From the NCBI GenBank assembly GCA_015066595.1, contig SVNZ01000002.1, positions 248,001-312,000 of the forward strand: a stretch of DNA of 64,000 nucleotides, in the 5' to 3' direction. This DNA is from Oscillospiraceae bacterium. GTDB lineage: Bacteria; Bacillota; Clostridia; Oscillospirales; Acutalibacteraceae. Under the pieces are notes generated by a model. It saw only the letters and a program-made list of their open reading frames with translations, did no database searches and was not told where the DNA came from. How positions within the stretch are numbered: the first letter of the stretch is position 1; every line of letters begins with the position of its first letter. Below are positions 22,901 to 32,076 of this stretch, piece after piece. The position numbers and the translations under genes were made by a program.

Positions 22901-23514
22901 TTTCTGAAGCCTGAAACTGCGTCCATATCGCACATTTCTTTGAGGTCGTCATAATCCCAGATCTCGATCTTCTGGATTTCGTGTGAAGTTCTGAAACCAT
23001 CGAAGAAGTTGATGAAAGGAACTCTAGACTTGATTGTTGCAAGGTGAGCAACAGCACCGAGGTCCATAACTTCCTGAGTGTTTGTTTCAGCGAGCATAGC
23101 AAAACCTGTCTGACGACATGCATAAACGTCAGAATGGTCGCCAAAGATGTTGAGAGCGTGAGACGCTACACAACGAGCAGATACGTGGAAAACTGATGGG
23201 AGCAGTTCGCCTGCGATCTTGTACATGTTAGGGATCATAAGGAGCAGACCCTGTGAAGCTGTGTATGTTGTAGTAAGAGCACCGGCATTGAGTGAACCGT
23301 GCACTGTACCTGCAGCACCTGCTTCAGACTGCATTTCCTCTACCTTAACTGTTGTGCCAAAAATGTTTTTGACACCCTGAGCTGACCACTGGTCAACATA
23401 GTCTGCCATAGGACTTGAAGGTGTGATAGGATAAATACCAGCAACCTCAGTGAACGCATATGAGACATAAGCCGCAGCGTTGTTACCGTCCATGGTCTTC
23501 ATTTTTCTTGCCAC
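19987..23514 (-). CDS. nifJ: Pyruvate:ferredoxin (flavodoxin) oxidoreductase
   Basis: 1175 aa; MKTMDGNNAAAYVSYAFTEVAGIYPITPSSPMADYVDQWS, two 4Fe-4S motifs (CAKCNKCAFVCPH; CMGCGVCIGVCP), TPP-domain GDGWAYDIGFGGVDHV. Confidence 0.97.
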   Translation of the reverse strand: MARKMKTMDGNNAAAYVSYAFTEVAGIYPITPSSPMADYVDQWSAQGVKNIFGTTVKVEEMQSEAGAAGTVHGSLNAGALTTTYTASQGLLLMIPNMYKIAGELLPSVFHVSARCVASHALNIFGDHSDVYACRQTGFAMLAETNTQEVMDLGAVAHLATIKSRVPFINFFDGFRTSHEIQKIEIWDYDDLKEMCDMDAVSGFRKRALNPERPVMRGSHENGDIFFQHREACNKYYDAVPAIVEEYMEKVNAKLGTDYKLFNYYGAQDAERVIVAMGSICDVAEEVIDYMNANGEKVGLVKVRLYRPFSAEKLVEAIPATAKKIAVLDRTKEPGALGEPLYLDVVAALAKMGKQATVVGGRYGLGSKDTPPSSIFAVYEELAKDAPKAQFTLGIVDDVTELSLPEKPSPNTAAEGTIECKFWGLGGDGTVGANKNSIKILGDHTDKYVQAYFQYDSKKTGGITISHLRFGDKPIKSPYYINKADFVACHNPSYVLKGYKMVQDVKPGGVYLINCQWSAEELDKHLDAATKKYIAENDIQLYTVNAIDIAAQIGMGKRTNTILQAAFFALAKVMPIEEAVQYMKDAATKSYLKKGQDIVDMNHKAIDAGVTAFTKIDVPAAWADAADDAAVTSSQGREKLVKMVDNIMLPVGKMEGDSLPVSAFMDHADGTFEQGASAYEKRGVAVMVPQWNEATCAKCNKCAFVCPHATIRPFALNEEEIANAPENLRTCEKPIVKTDYKYTLAVSPFDCMGCGVCIGVCPTNSLTMVPRESQDAEQAVFDYCVANVTEKEETTANINVISSQYKQPLLEFSGSCAGCAETSYARLVTQLFGDRMYVSNATGCSSIWGGPAATSPYTTNKDGFGPAWANSLFEDNAEHGLGMYLGQKAVRDRLIEQVQVLLTADCATEEAKAAAKDYLDTLDDGEANAKATKALVKALEPIKDKCDNCKSIYDQKEFLSKKSVWIFGGDGWAYDIGFGGVDHVLATGEDVNIMVFDTEVYSNTGGQASKASNIGQVAQFAAAGKAIQKKSLADIAMSYGYIYVAQIAMGADMNQTLKAIREAEAYKGPSIIIAYAPCEMHSIKGGMINCQKEMEKAIACGYWNNFRYNPDLVAQGKNPFILDSKAPSASYRDFILNEARYSSLTRSFPERANELFEKAEETAMKRYEALAKRAEK

Positions 23515-23886
23515 TATAAATTCCTCCCTTTTAGTGGTGCCACTGTAAGATGAGCTCTTTCTTACACCGGCAAAAAATATTAGGTCTGTCGAGAAACTTC
23601 ACTTCTCGTCTTACCGTCGTATATAATAACACTTTTTGTCCTTTATGTAAAGTGTAAAAGAAGTGAAAATCGTCAAAATTTTAACAGAAATTTTGCATAT
23701 TTGTGGCACAAAAAACGCCGCATACAAGATATAGTTTTGACATATAAAATTTTGCGTATGTACTCTGTATTTCCTCTAGCAAAATATACAATTTAAATCG
23801 CTGAAATCTATCACTAATGACGATTGTTATAGAATAAGCAGAGTGATATAATTTTAAAGTAATATTTTACTATTGGAGGTAACTAT

Positions 23887-26800
23887 ATGAAGAAAATCAT
23901 ATCTTTATTTCTTGCTGTCATTATGATGATAAGCATTTTTGCATTTGCACCAATTAGTGCAAATGCAACGCAAACTGATACCTCTAACTTTTTAGTATGT
24001 GGCGATTATTTGTATAGTGTGCTTTCAGATGGCACCGCAGAGATTGTTGATTACCAAGGAGATGCAAACACTCTTATCATTCCGTCAACCTTAGATGAGT
24101 ATAAAGTGTCAAGTATAGGAGACTATGCTTTTTGGGGGTGCAGTAGTCTTATATCCGTTACTATCCCTAGCTCAGTTCGTAGTATAGGACAGAGTTCTTT
24201 TTCTGCTTGCGATAGACTAAAGTCTATAACGATTCCCAATTCTGTGAAAACTATTTACTATTATGCGTTTAGCGGTTGTACTAGTCTTACATCGATTAAT
24301 ATCCCTGCTTCTGTGACCACTTTAGGTCATCCGTTATTCAATAGCTGTGATAACCTTTCTACAATTACAGTGCACAAGAATAACTGGTGCTTTGACAGTA
24401 GAAATAATTGTAATGGAATTATTTACAAAAATTCTTTAATAGCAGGTTGTAAAAATACTGTTATTCCTAACACGGTGACAAGTATTGGAACTGGTGCGTT
24501 TTATGATTGCAAGGGTCTTACAGCGATTACAATTCCTGATTCAGTGACAAGTATTGGAAAAACTGCGTTTTATGGTTGTTCTAGTCTTATGTCGTTAGCA
24601 ATACCTGATTCAGTAACAAGTATCGGAGATTGGGCGTTTGGCCATTGTAATCAGCTGACATCGATTATAGTTCCAAGTTCAGTGACAAATATCGAAGATA
24701 ATGCATTTTATAATTGCGGTAGTTTTGCTGATATCCTTACTTTGTATGTTTATGAAGCTTCATACGCACATCAATACGCTATAGAAAACAACATACCTTA
24801 CGAAATCATCGGTTGCGAAAACGGTATGAGAGTTTACTCTGATTCCGGCAACCTTGCTGTAAATGTGGGTGACGAAATCACAGTTGGTGTGAGTGTGGTT
24901 AAAGGCTACAGCGAACAGACTGATGCAAGCAAGGTTACATATACTGTAGCGGACTCATCAGTAGTAAAACCCGTCTCAACTGAAATCAGAGGAAAAGTAC
25001 ACTACGTTAAATTTAAGGGTCTTAAAGCAGGCAAAACCACGGTTACTTTCAGCGACTCTATAACGGGCACTACAGTGCAGGTACCTATAACAGTATTCAA
25101 TGTTGACTCTGCTACTTTTACTCTAAAATCTTTTAAAGCGTACGAAAATGGCACATACCTGACTAATATGTACAACCTATGCGGTTTGTTTGCGGATAAC
25201 TATGACTACGAAGTTTATAACGATGGCAGCGCTGACTTGTCCTTTGATGTGTACAACTCATCTTTTATCTACGGAGCAGTCGAAGTGTATGATGCAAAAG
25301 GACAGTTAGTTGATGCACAGGTAATTGATAAGTACAAAGAAAACGGTGGTAGTTTTAAGGGCATTGTATATGATAACGGAAGTTATCTTATACACGATAT
25401 AGCAAACGGAAATCTGTTTTCTGATACATACTATAAATCTAAAATTTCTACAGCTCATACTCATATAAAGGTTACGATACCGAAAAACGGATATATCAAG
25501 GTTTCTATGGATCCCACAAAATCAGTTATCGTAAACGCTGTAAATGGTACAGATATGATGTTACAGTGTGCTGATTTACTAGAGACTATTTCGGGATATG
25601 CAAAGAACGATGACTTGCCTCCAACATTAGCGAGAACAGTAGTTGAGTCTGCTACAAAACCAGGTGATGACAAAGAAATGCTCAAAGCTTTGGCAAAAAA
25701 TATTCCACAAGATGGAAAAATGACACCGCAGTCCACTGAAAGATTTTTGAAGACTTATGCAAAAAATATGAGGAATACTGATTTAAGAGAAAAAACCTTA
25801 GAGTTAATTGTAGATTTGGAATTTGCTACTTTTGAAGAAGCCTCTAAATTGCTTGACGCAAATTATGGCAAAGCAATAGAGCTTATTTTTATGGCAAGTG
25901 ATTTTGTTTCACTTCAAAATCAGTATATGGACTTTACATCAAATATTGGTACAGGTACACTGACCATCTTAAATCAGGAGGGTAACAGCAGAACAGAAAA
26001 TGATGTTACTGTAAAATGTAAAACTGATTTTGCTGATAACACTGCTATCAAGGTGTTTGAGATGACACCACAATCAGAGCTGCTTACCAATATTAAAGCA
26101 CAGGAACCTGATTTGTATGAGGCTATGCGTAAAAATTTCACCTATACATATGAGATTAAAATGGTTAAAGATGGTGAAGTTACTCAGCCTGATGAAGAAG
26201 TAGAAGTTTATATCCCTATCCCTGCTGATTTGCTAACTTATACAAGTAGTGGCAAGATAACGGTTAAGCATATCAAAGACGATGGTACAGCAGAAGATAT
26301 GAATGCAAAAATAGACGGCAACTACATAGTGTTTACTACAACACATTTTTCTAAGTTTATGGTAGCGTATATGGGCGATAGTGAACAACTTACAAAAGAT
26401 ATGCTTGACTATACATTTGGAACACATGAAGATGGTACAGCGACACTTTTGAAATACACCGGTACAGATACCAAAATTGCAATTCCAAGTGTTTATGACG
26501 GATATGTAGTTACAGCTATAGCATCTGGCGCATTTGATGATAGCAACATAACTATAGTAGAGATACCTGATAGCGTGAGTGAAATAGCTGATGGTGTGTT
26601 TGAAAATATTGATTGTACATTAGGTGTATATACTGATTCTTATGCTTATGAATATGTGGTTGAAAACGACATAAAATATATAGTTGTTGATGCTATAATG
26701 GACACACTGTTAGGTGATGTGGATGGTGATGGAAAAATCAGCGTTGTTGATGCGACAGTGGTTCAGCGTCATCTCGCAGAGATTGAAATTCTCACTGAAG

Positions 26801-26901
26801 AACAGCTTGTTCGTGCGGATACATACAAAGACTCAAAAATTTCTATCCTCGATGCTACACAGATTCAGCGTTTGCTCGCTGAAATAATCACAGAATTTTA
26901 A
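23887..26901 (+). CDS. Secreted BspA-like leucine-rich repeat protein with C-terminal dockerin
   Basis: Signal peptide; LRR_5 repeats (IPDSVTSIGKTAFYGCSSLMSLAIPDSVTSIGDWAFGHC); dockerin GDVDGDGKISVVDATVVQRHLAEIEILTEEQLVRADTYKDSKISILDATQIQRLLAEI. Confidence 0.93.
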   Translation: MKKIISLFLAVIMMISIFAFAPISANATQTDTSNFLVCGDYLYSVLSDGTAEIVDYQGDANTLIIPSTLDEYKVSSIGDYAFWGCSSLISVTIPSSVRSIGQSSFSACDRLKSITIPNSVKTIYYYAFSGCTSLTSINIPASVTTLGHPLFNSCDNLSTITVHKNNWCFDSRNNCNGIIYKNSLIAGCKNTVIPNTVTSIGTGAFYDCKGLTAITIPDSVTSIGKTAFYGCSSLMSLAIPDSVTSIGDWAFGHCNQLTSIIVPSSVTNIEDNAFYNCGSFADILTLYVYEASYAHQYAIENNIPYEIIGCENGMRVYSDSGNLAVNVGDEITVGVSVVKGYSEQTDASKVTYTVADSSVVKPVSTEIRGKVHYVKFKGLKAGKTTVTFSDSITGTTVQVPITVFNVDSATFTLKSFKAYENGTYLTNMYNLCGLFADNYDYEVYNDGSADLSFDVYNSSFIYGAVEVYDAKGQLVDAQVIDKYKENGGSFKGIVYDNGSYLIHDIANGNLFSDTYYKSKISTAHTHIKVTIPKNGYIKVSMDPTKSVIVNAVNGTDMMLQCADLLETISGYAKNDDLPPTLARTVVESATKPGDDKEMLKALAKNIPQDGKMTPQSTERFLKTYAKNMRNTDLREKTLELIVDLEFATFEEASKLLDANYGKAIELIFMASDFVSLQNQYMDFTSNIGTGTLTILNQEGNSRTENDVTVKCKTDFADNTAIKVFEMTPQSELLTNIKAQEPDLYEAMRKNFTYTYEIKMVKDGEVTQPDEEVEVYIPIPADLLTYTSSGKITVKHIKDDGTAEDMNAKIDGNYIVFTTTHFSKFMVAYMGDSEQLTKDMLDYTFGTHEDGTATLLKYTGTDTKIAIPSVYDGYVVTAIASGAFDDSNITIVEIPDSVSEIADGVFENIDCTLGVYTDSYAYEYVVENDIKYIVVDAIMDTLLGDVDGDGKISVVDATVVQRHLAEIEILTEEQLVRADTYKDSKISILDATQIQRLLAEIITEF

Positions 26902-26910
26902 AAGAAAAAA

Positions 26911-26936
26911 GAGCAGTTTTTACTGCTCTTTTTTTA
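26911..26936 (+). terminator. Rho-independent terminator
   Basis: GAGCAGTTTTTACTGCTC followed by T8. Confidence 0.75.
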
Positions 26937-27034
26937 TTGCGCTGTTATTTTTATTATGCATCTTTTCTCTTGTGGAGACATGATTTTCGTGGTACAATTA
27001 GCCATATCATCAAAACTCTTCAAGGGGAAATCAT

Positions 27035-30000
27035 ATGAAAAAAATACTCAGTTTGCTTTTGTGCATTCTTCTTATCAGCTCAACGCTGTGCTCAATAAAC
27101 ATAACAGCCTATTCAAAAGAGGTTGAAATCGCACCTGCCAGTGAAAATTACATCTCACCTGATGGCTTTGAGTACGAAGTGCTCAGCGACGATACTGCAA
27201 AGATTTTGAAATACTACGACTACAAATCAGAGCTTTTTATTCCGTCAAAAGTCGATGGCTATGTCGTCACTTCTATCGGTGATAACGCTTTCAGCTACAG
27301 CTCGCACATCACAAGCATCGCTATCCCTGAGAGTGTCACATCTGTCAGCGCAACAGCGTTTACATACTGTGCAAATCTTATGAACATAACCGTTGACGAA
27401 AACAACCCTGTTTATAGCTCAAAAAACTCTAACGCTATCATAGAAGCAGCTACAAAAAAACTTGTCTTAGGCTGTCAGAATACTGTTATCCCAAATGATG
27501 TCACTAAAATAGGCGAGAGTGCTTTTCACGGTTGTATGAATCTGAAAAGCATCAATCTGCCTGACAGCGTAAAAACTATCGGCAAAAATGCCTTTTACGA
27601 GTGCTCCGCTTTGAGCAATATCACTTTCTCAAAAAACATGACAACTATCGGCGAGAGTGCTTTTTCTAACTGCCACAGCCTGAGCAGTATTTCTATACCA
27701 AACAGCGTGACCACAATACAAGTGAGTGCTTTTGAATCCTGTATGGGACTAAGTAGCGTTACGATTCCTGCAAGCGTTGATAAAGTTGGCAAAAGAGCTT
27801 TCTATTACAGCATGAATCTTAGTAGTGTTACTTTAGAAAACGGAGTGAAAAATATCGGCGAGAGTTCTTTTGAGAGTTGCTTTGGTTTGAAAAACATAAA
27901 TCTGCCGGACAGTGTAACTGACATTTCACAAAGAGCTTTTGCAGACTGCGAAAAACTCAGCACGGTATCTTTTGGCAACAGCATCAGTGCTATTGAAAAA
28001 GAAGCTTTCAGCGAGTGCACAGCACTTTCATCAATCACTCTCCCTGACAGCGTAAAGTCTATCGGGGACTCAGCTTTTTATATGTGCATAAACCTCAGTA
28101 GCGCTCAACTCCCTGATAGCATAACCGATATCGGTCAAGGTGCTTTTTCAAACTGCTCAGCATTAAGCGCAGTTTCTATTCCGAGCGGTGTAACAGCTAT
28201 CGAAAAAAAGGTGTTCGAATACTGCACAAGCCTTGAGAGCGTTGCTATCGATAACAACGTAACTTCTATAGACGAAAAAGCCTTTTTCTACTGCTCAAAG
28301 CTCAGAAATCTAACACTTGGCACAAGAGTGACTACTATCGGCGAAAGAGCTTTTGAATATTGCTCAGCACTGAAAAATATCACATTTTCAAACAGCATAA
28401 CTACCATCGAAAAATACGCTTTTTCTAACTGCTCAGGTCTTGAAAGCGTCACACTTGACACAAGCGTAAAAACCGTAGGAGATCACGCTTTTGCTGACTG
28501 CGAAAATCTGAAAACCGTCACGATATCTAATGGCGTTGAACAAATCGGAGATTATGCTTTTTCTGATTGTACTTCGCTTTATACCGTCACCTTTAAAAGC
28601 GGCATAAAATCAATAGGCAAATATGCTTTTGAGCGATGTGAGAACCTGAAAACAATAGCAATTCCAAGCAGCATAAAAACACTGTGCGAAGGCACTTTTT
28701 ATGACTGTAAAAGCCTTACAGATATCACCATCGAAAACGGTGTAGAAAACATCGGAGAAGGTGCTTTTTACTGCTGTGTAGCTTTAAAAAATATCGACTT
28801 ACCCGACAGCCTCAAGACTATTGATAAAAATGCTTTTTATCAGTGCACCGCTTTGACCGACATAGATATCAAAGACAATGTTTTATCAATCGGCAAAGGG
28901 GCTTTCTCAAGCTGCCAAAGCCTTGAAAACGTCACTCTGGGAAGTAGTGTCGAGAATATCTCAAGTGAAGCGTTTTATAGTTGCACCGCTTTAACAGCTA
29001 TCACTATTCCTGAAAGTGTCAGTGTTATCGACAAAAGTGCATTTGCAGACTGCTCCTCTTTAAAAAGCGTTACTATAAACGACAGTAGGGCTTGTATCTT
29101 TGACTATGCTTTTTCTAACTGCAAAGCTTTAGAAGACGTCACTCTTAAAAACAACATCGTATCAATCGGAGAGTATGCGTTTGCTCACTGTGACAGCCTC
29201 AAAGAAATAACTATCCCTTCTAGCACAATATCAGTAGGTAACGGTGCATTTTCAGATTGCAAATCACTTTACACCATCACCATAAAGAACGGTGTGAAAA
29301 CTATTGCAAACAGCGTATTTTACTGCTGTGAAAGCTTAAAAGAAATCACTATCCCTGACAGCGTGGAATCCATCGGAAGCAGTGCTTTTTATAACTGCAC
29401 AAATTTAAGAAAAGTTAGCATAGGAAACGGTACATCAACCATTCCTGAAAGCGCATTCTACGGTTGTCTGAGCCTTGCTGATGTGACTTTGAAAAACAGC
29501 GTAACGACTATAGAAAAAGAAGCATTTTACGGTTGCACAGCTTTAAGCTCTATAACACTTCCTGACAGCGTAAATACTATCGGTGAGTGGGCATTTGCTG
29601 ACTGCGAAAAACTTTTGGGCATACACCTTCCTCACAGTGTCGAAAACGTAGATGAATATGCTTTTTTTGAGTGCGACAGCTTAGAAAAAATTTCTTTTGC
29701 AAATCCGTCCTGTGTGATTTTTGACAGAGAAGATACCATGCCGAAAACAACTGTTATTTATGGTATAGAAGGCTCAACCGCACAGGTATATGCACAACTT
29801 TATAACAGAGTCTTTGAAGACATTTCAAACCTGCCGACACAGCCCCCTGCTCAAAAAATCATACTCGGCGATGTTGACAACGATGGTAAGGTGAGCATCG
29901 TTGATGCGACTGTGATTCAGCGACATCTCGCACAACTTCCTAACAATACTTTTGTTACGGCTGCTGCAGATACTGACAAGGACTCAAAACTCTCCATACT

Positions 30001-30052
30001 CGACGCTACACAGATTCAGCGTTTACTTGCTGAGATAATCACTGAATTTTAA
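27035..30052 (+). CDS. Secreted BspA-like leucine-rich repeat protein (about 30 LRRs) with C-terminal dockerin
   Basis: Long tandem LRR_5 array (ITLPDSVKSIGDSAFYMCINLSSAQLPDSITDIGQGAFSNC...); dockerin GDVDNDGKVSIVDATVIQRHLAQ...DKDSKLSILDATQIQRLLAEI. Confidence 0.93.
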   Translation: MKKILSLLLCILLISSTLCSINITAYSKEVEIAPASENYISPDGFEYEVLSDDTAKILKYYDYKSELFIPSKVDGYVVTSIGDNAFSYSSHITSIAIPESVTSVSATAFTYCANLMNITVDENNPVYSSKNSNAIIEAATKKLVLGCQNTVIPNDVTKIGESAFHGCMNLKSINLPDSVKTIGKNAFYECSALSNITFSKNMTTIGESAFSNCHSLSSISIPNSVTTIQVSAFESCMGLSSVTIPASVDKVGKRAFYYSMNLSSVTLENGVKNIGESSFESCFGLKNINLPDSVTDISQRAFADCEKLSTVSFGNSISAIEKEAFSECTALSSITLPDSVKSIGDSAFYMCINLSSAQLPDSITDIGQGAFSNCSALSAVSIPSGVTAIEKKVFEYCTSLESVAIDNNVTSIDEKAFFYCSKLRNLTLGTRVTTIGERAFEYCSALKNITFSNSITTIEKYAFSNCSGLESVTLDTSVKTVGDHAFADCENLKTVTISNGVEQIGDYAFSDCTSLYTVTFKSGIKSIGKYAFERCENLKTIAIPSSIKTLCEGTFYDCKSLTDITIENGVENIGEGAFYCCVALKNIDLPDSLKTIDKNAFYQCTALTDIDIKDNVLSIGKGAFSSCQSLENVTLGSSVENISSEAFYSCTALTAITIPESVSVIDKSAFADCSSLKSVTINDSRACIFDYAFSNCKALEDVTLKNNIVSIGEYAFAHCDSLKEITIPSSTISVGNGAFSDCKSLYTITIKNGVKTIANSVFYCCESLKEITIPDSVESIGSSAFYNCTNLRKVSIGNGTSTIPESAFYGCLSLADVTLKNSVTTIEKEAFYGCTALSSITLPDSVNTIGEWAFADCEKLLGIHLPHSVENVDEYAFFECDSLEKISFANPSCVIFDREDTMPKTTVIYGIEGSTAQVYAQLYNRVFEDISNLPTQPPAQKIILGDVDNDGKVSIVDATVIQRHLAQLPNNTFVTAAADTDKDSKLSILDATQIQRLLAEIITEF

Positions 30053-30064
30053 TCGACATCACAA

Positions 30065-30097
30065 AAACAGCTCCAAGAACAAGGGGGCTGTTTTTTG
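30065..30097 (+). terminator. Rho-independent terminator
   Basis: ACAGCTCCAAGAACAAGGGGGCTGTTTTTTG. Confidence 0.6.
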
Positions 30098-30180
30098 TAT
30101 CAAAACTGTCATTTGACTTTGCCTTAGTCTTTCTGTACACTTATCGTGTATAAAAATATAATTTGAGAGGATGACGCGAT

Positions 30181-31041
30181 ATGCCTGACGATTCAGGTAG
30201 TAGCAAATTCATAAAAAAATCACAGAGCCTCAAAGAGCGACTCTTCGGCTCTAAATCAAACACACAAAAGGTGCAACAAACCGAAGAAGAAATTCTCTCT
30301 CTTGTCGAAGAAGGACAGGAAAAAGGGCTTATCGAAGATGATACCAAAAACATCATCGAAAATATCTTTGACTTTGATGATACTGTTGCATACGAGATTA
30401 TGACCCACCGCAGAGATATGGTGGCGATTGAGGACACCGACACTTTGCAAGAAGCTGTCAACATCGCTGTACAGTCAGGCTATTCCAGAATCCCTGTGTA
30501 CCACGATGACATCGACTCTATCATCGGTGTGCTTTATGTCAAAGATCTGCTCAAATACGTGTGCTCTGATGTTCCGAAAAACTTCAAGATTTCCGACATA
30601 GTCAGACAGGTGCTCTTTGTGCCACGCACCAAAGACTGTCGCTCACTGTTTTCTCAGATGAACAAAGAAAAGACACAGATAGCAATCGTCGTTGACGAGT
30701 ACGGTGGCACCGAGGGTCTTATTACGCTCGAGGATCTTATCGAAGATATCTTAGGCAACATTCAAGACGAGTACGATAACGAAGAAGAGGAAATCAAAAA
30801 AATCAGCGAAAAGAAGTTCACCGTCGATGGCTCTACATCAATCGAGGACATCGAAGAGCTCATCGGTCACGACATCTACGATGACGACTCCGACACCATA
30901 GCGGGCTTTATGCTCACACAGCTTGGCAGAGTGCCAAAAGAAAATGAACGTCCTGTCGTTGTTCACAAAGGGTTCAAGTTCACTGTGCTCAAGGTCGAAG
31001 ACAGAAGGATAGAACAGATTTTGATTGAAAGAATCGACTAA
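30181..31041 (+). CDS. CBS-domain protein, CorC/hemolysin C family, lacking the TM region
   Basis: VAYEIMTHRRDMVAIEDTDTLQEAVNIAVQSGYSRIPVYHDDIDSIIGVLYVKDLL...VDEYGGTEGLITLEDLIEDILGNIQDEYD and CorC_HlyC C-terminal domain. Confidence 0.92.
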   Translation: MPDDSGSSKFIKKSQSLKERLFGSKSNTQKVQQTEEEILSLVEEGQEKGLIEDDTKNIIENIFDFDDTVAYEIMTHRRDMVAIEDTDTLQEAVNIAVQSGYSRIPVYHDDIDSIIGVLYVKDLLKYVCSDVPKNFKISDIVRQVLFVPRTKDCRSLFSQMNKEKTQIAIVVDEYGGTEGLITLEDLIEDILGNIQDEYDNEEEEIKKISEKKFTVDGSTSIEDIEELIGHDIYDDDSDTIAGFMLTQLGRVPKENERPVVVHKGFKFTVLKVEDRRIEQILIERID

Positions 31042-31062
31042 ATTTGAATTTTTATTATTGCA

Positions 31063-31091
31063 TTGATTTTTATAAAATTAAATGATATAAT
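31063..31091 (+). promoter_or_regulatory. Sigma70-type promoter for the 31136 lipoprotein gene
   Basis: TTGATT (31063-31068), 17 bp, TATAAT (31086-31091). Confidence 0.65.
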
Positions 31092-31135
31092 TTACACCAT
31101 CACACGGATACCATAGGTATCACAGGAGGATAATT

Positions 31136-31612
31136 ATGAAAAGAATTTTTGCTGCGATTTTAGCAGTTATGATGTTAGCTACTCTTTTTGCAGGTTGTAA
31201 GGTGAAGACAACTGTTGATTCAAAATATGTTGACGGTTTTGCAGAAGACTACGCTTCTGCTAAAAATGTTGACGATGAAGGTAACGTTTCTTACGAGTTC
31301 GAAGATGACAAGTACGACGAGTTTGCAAAAGACTACTACGAAGTAGTCAAGGAAGAGTCCAGACTCGAAATCGAAAGTGCCGGTCAGTACTCATACTATA
31401 ACCCTGAAATCACAGATGTTGTTGTCGGCATCACCCCTAAAGCTTGGGAAGAGATGGGCGAAGAAGCGCTGAAAGCTGAAGCACAAAAAGTCGGCGAAGC
31501 TGCCCTCAAGTACCAGATGAACCTCAAAAACCCTGCAGGCGAACTCACTGTTACATACCGTAACGCCAACACAAGCGAAGATTACTTCACAATCACGGTG
31601 AAAGCTGAATAA
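31136..31612 (+). CDS. Small lipoprotein of unknown function
   Basis: Lipobox MMLATLFAGC; 158 aa; RBS AGGAGG upstream; intrinsic terminator downstream. Confidence 0.8.
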   Translation: MKRIFAAILAVMMLATLFAGCKVKTTVDSKYVDGFAEDYASAKNVDDEGNVSYEFEDDKYDEFAKDYYEVVKEESRLEIESAGQYSYYNPEITDVVVGITPKAWEEMGEEALKAEAQKVGEAALKYQMNLKNPAGELTVTYRNANTSEDYFTITVKAE

Positions 31613-31627
31613 ATCTAATGAAATTTT

Positions 31628-31662
31628 AAAGAGGTGCGACACTACATCGCACCTCTTTTTAT
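31628..31662 (+). terminator. Rho-independent terminator (possibly bidirectional)
   Basis: AGAGGTGCGACACTACATCGCACCTCTTTTTATTTTT. Confidence 0.7.
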
Positions 31663-31862
31663 TTTTGTTCGTAATCTTTATCAGCAAGGCAGCCACCTAT
31701 GCACTCGTAGTCGTTATTTTTATTCCTGCACATACCAATAAGGTCACAATACACGCATTCCTTTGGAACCAGTTTCAAAAACCGTCTGTGCTCCTTGTTT
31801 GAAAAAAACCTGCCTAATACACATTCTCTAAAATACTGGCTCCTGAAATAGCTGAATATGCT
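31659..31862 (-). CDS. Small Cys-rich protein (~68 aa), unknown
   Basis: ORF ends ...ECVYCDLIGMCRNKNNDYECIGGCLADKDYEQK. ORF track start (31892) lies in the upstream terminator; a TTG at about 31862 preceded by GGGGGA is more plausible. Could also be a gene remnant. Confidence 0.4.
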   Translation of the reverse strand, partial: SIFSYFRSQYFRECVLGRFFSNKEHRRFLKLVPKECVYCDLIGMCRNKNNDYECIGGCLADKDYEQK

Positions 31863-31879
31863 CAAATTGATTCCCCCAT

Positions 31880-32030
31880 AAAAAAAGCACACCCCGAAGG
31901 ATGTGCCGAAAAAGTGTTTATCCTCAGGTCGTTACCACACGAACCCAAATCCCCATACGGAAATAGAGGAAAACACCTTTTACCAAGGTAGTTTTCCCCG
32001 TATGAGGATAAAAAGTTGAGTTCGTGTGGT
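31880..32030 (-). ncRNA. Candidate structured small RNA or cis-regulatory leader, unassigned family
   Basis: Minus strand: promoter TTGCAA-17 bp-TAAAAT; rod-like fold ACCACACGAACUCAA/UUGGGUUCGUGUGGU, AUCCUCAUACGG/CCGUAUGGGGAU, GGAAAAC/GUUUUCC; terminator GCACAUCCUUCGGGGUGUGCUUUUUUU. Confidence 0.7.
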
Positions 32031-32036
32031 AGCCTT

Positions 32037-32065
32037 ATTTTATCACATCTATCAAAAGTTTGCAA
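32037..32065 (-). promoter_or_regulatory. Sigma70-type promoter of the structured RNA
   Basis: Minus strand TTGCAA (32065-32060), 17-bp spacer, TAAAAT (32042-32037). Confidence 0.6.
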
Positions 32066-32076
32066 TAACATAAAAA

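Noticed and set aside
20544-23144. Several minus- and plus-strand ORFs inside nifJ
   Set aside because: Out-of-frame products rich in Leu/Ser/Thr within a clearly coding 1175-aa gene; no independent signals.
23520-23600. T-box-like motif (AGTGGCACCACT) upstream of nifJ
   Set aside because: Only a short palindrome; the AGGGTGGNACCGCG T-box core, specifier stem and a terminator/antiterminator pair are not evident, and PFOR is not a usual T-box target.
31880-32030. Assignment of the structured RNA as 6S RNA
   Set aside because: Rod-like shape is suggestive, but the length is short, there is no obvious open central bubble and I could not match a conserved consensus, so left unassigned.
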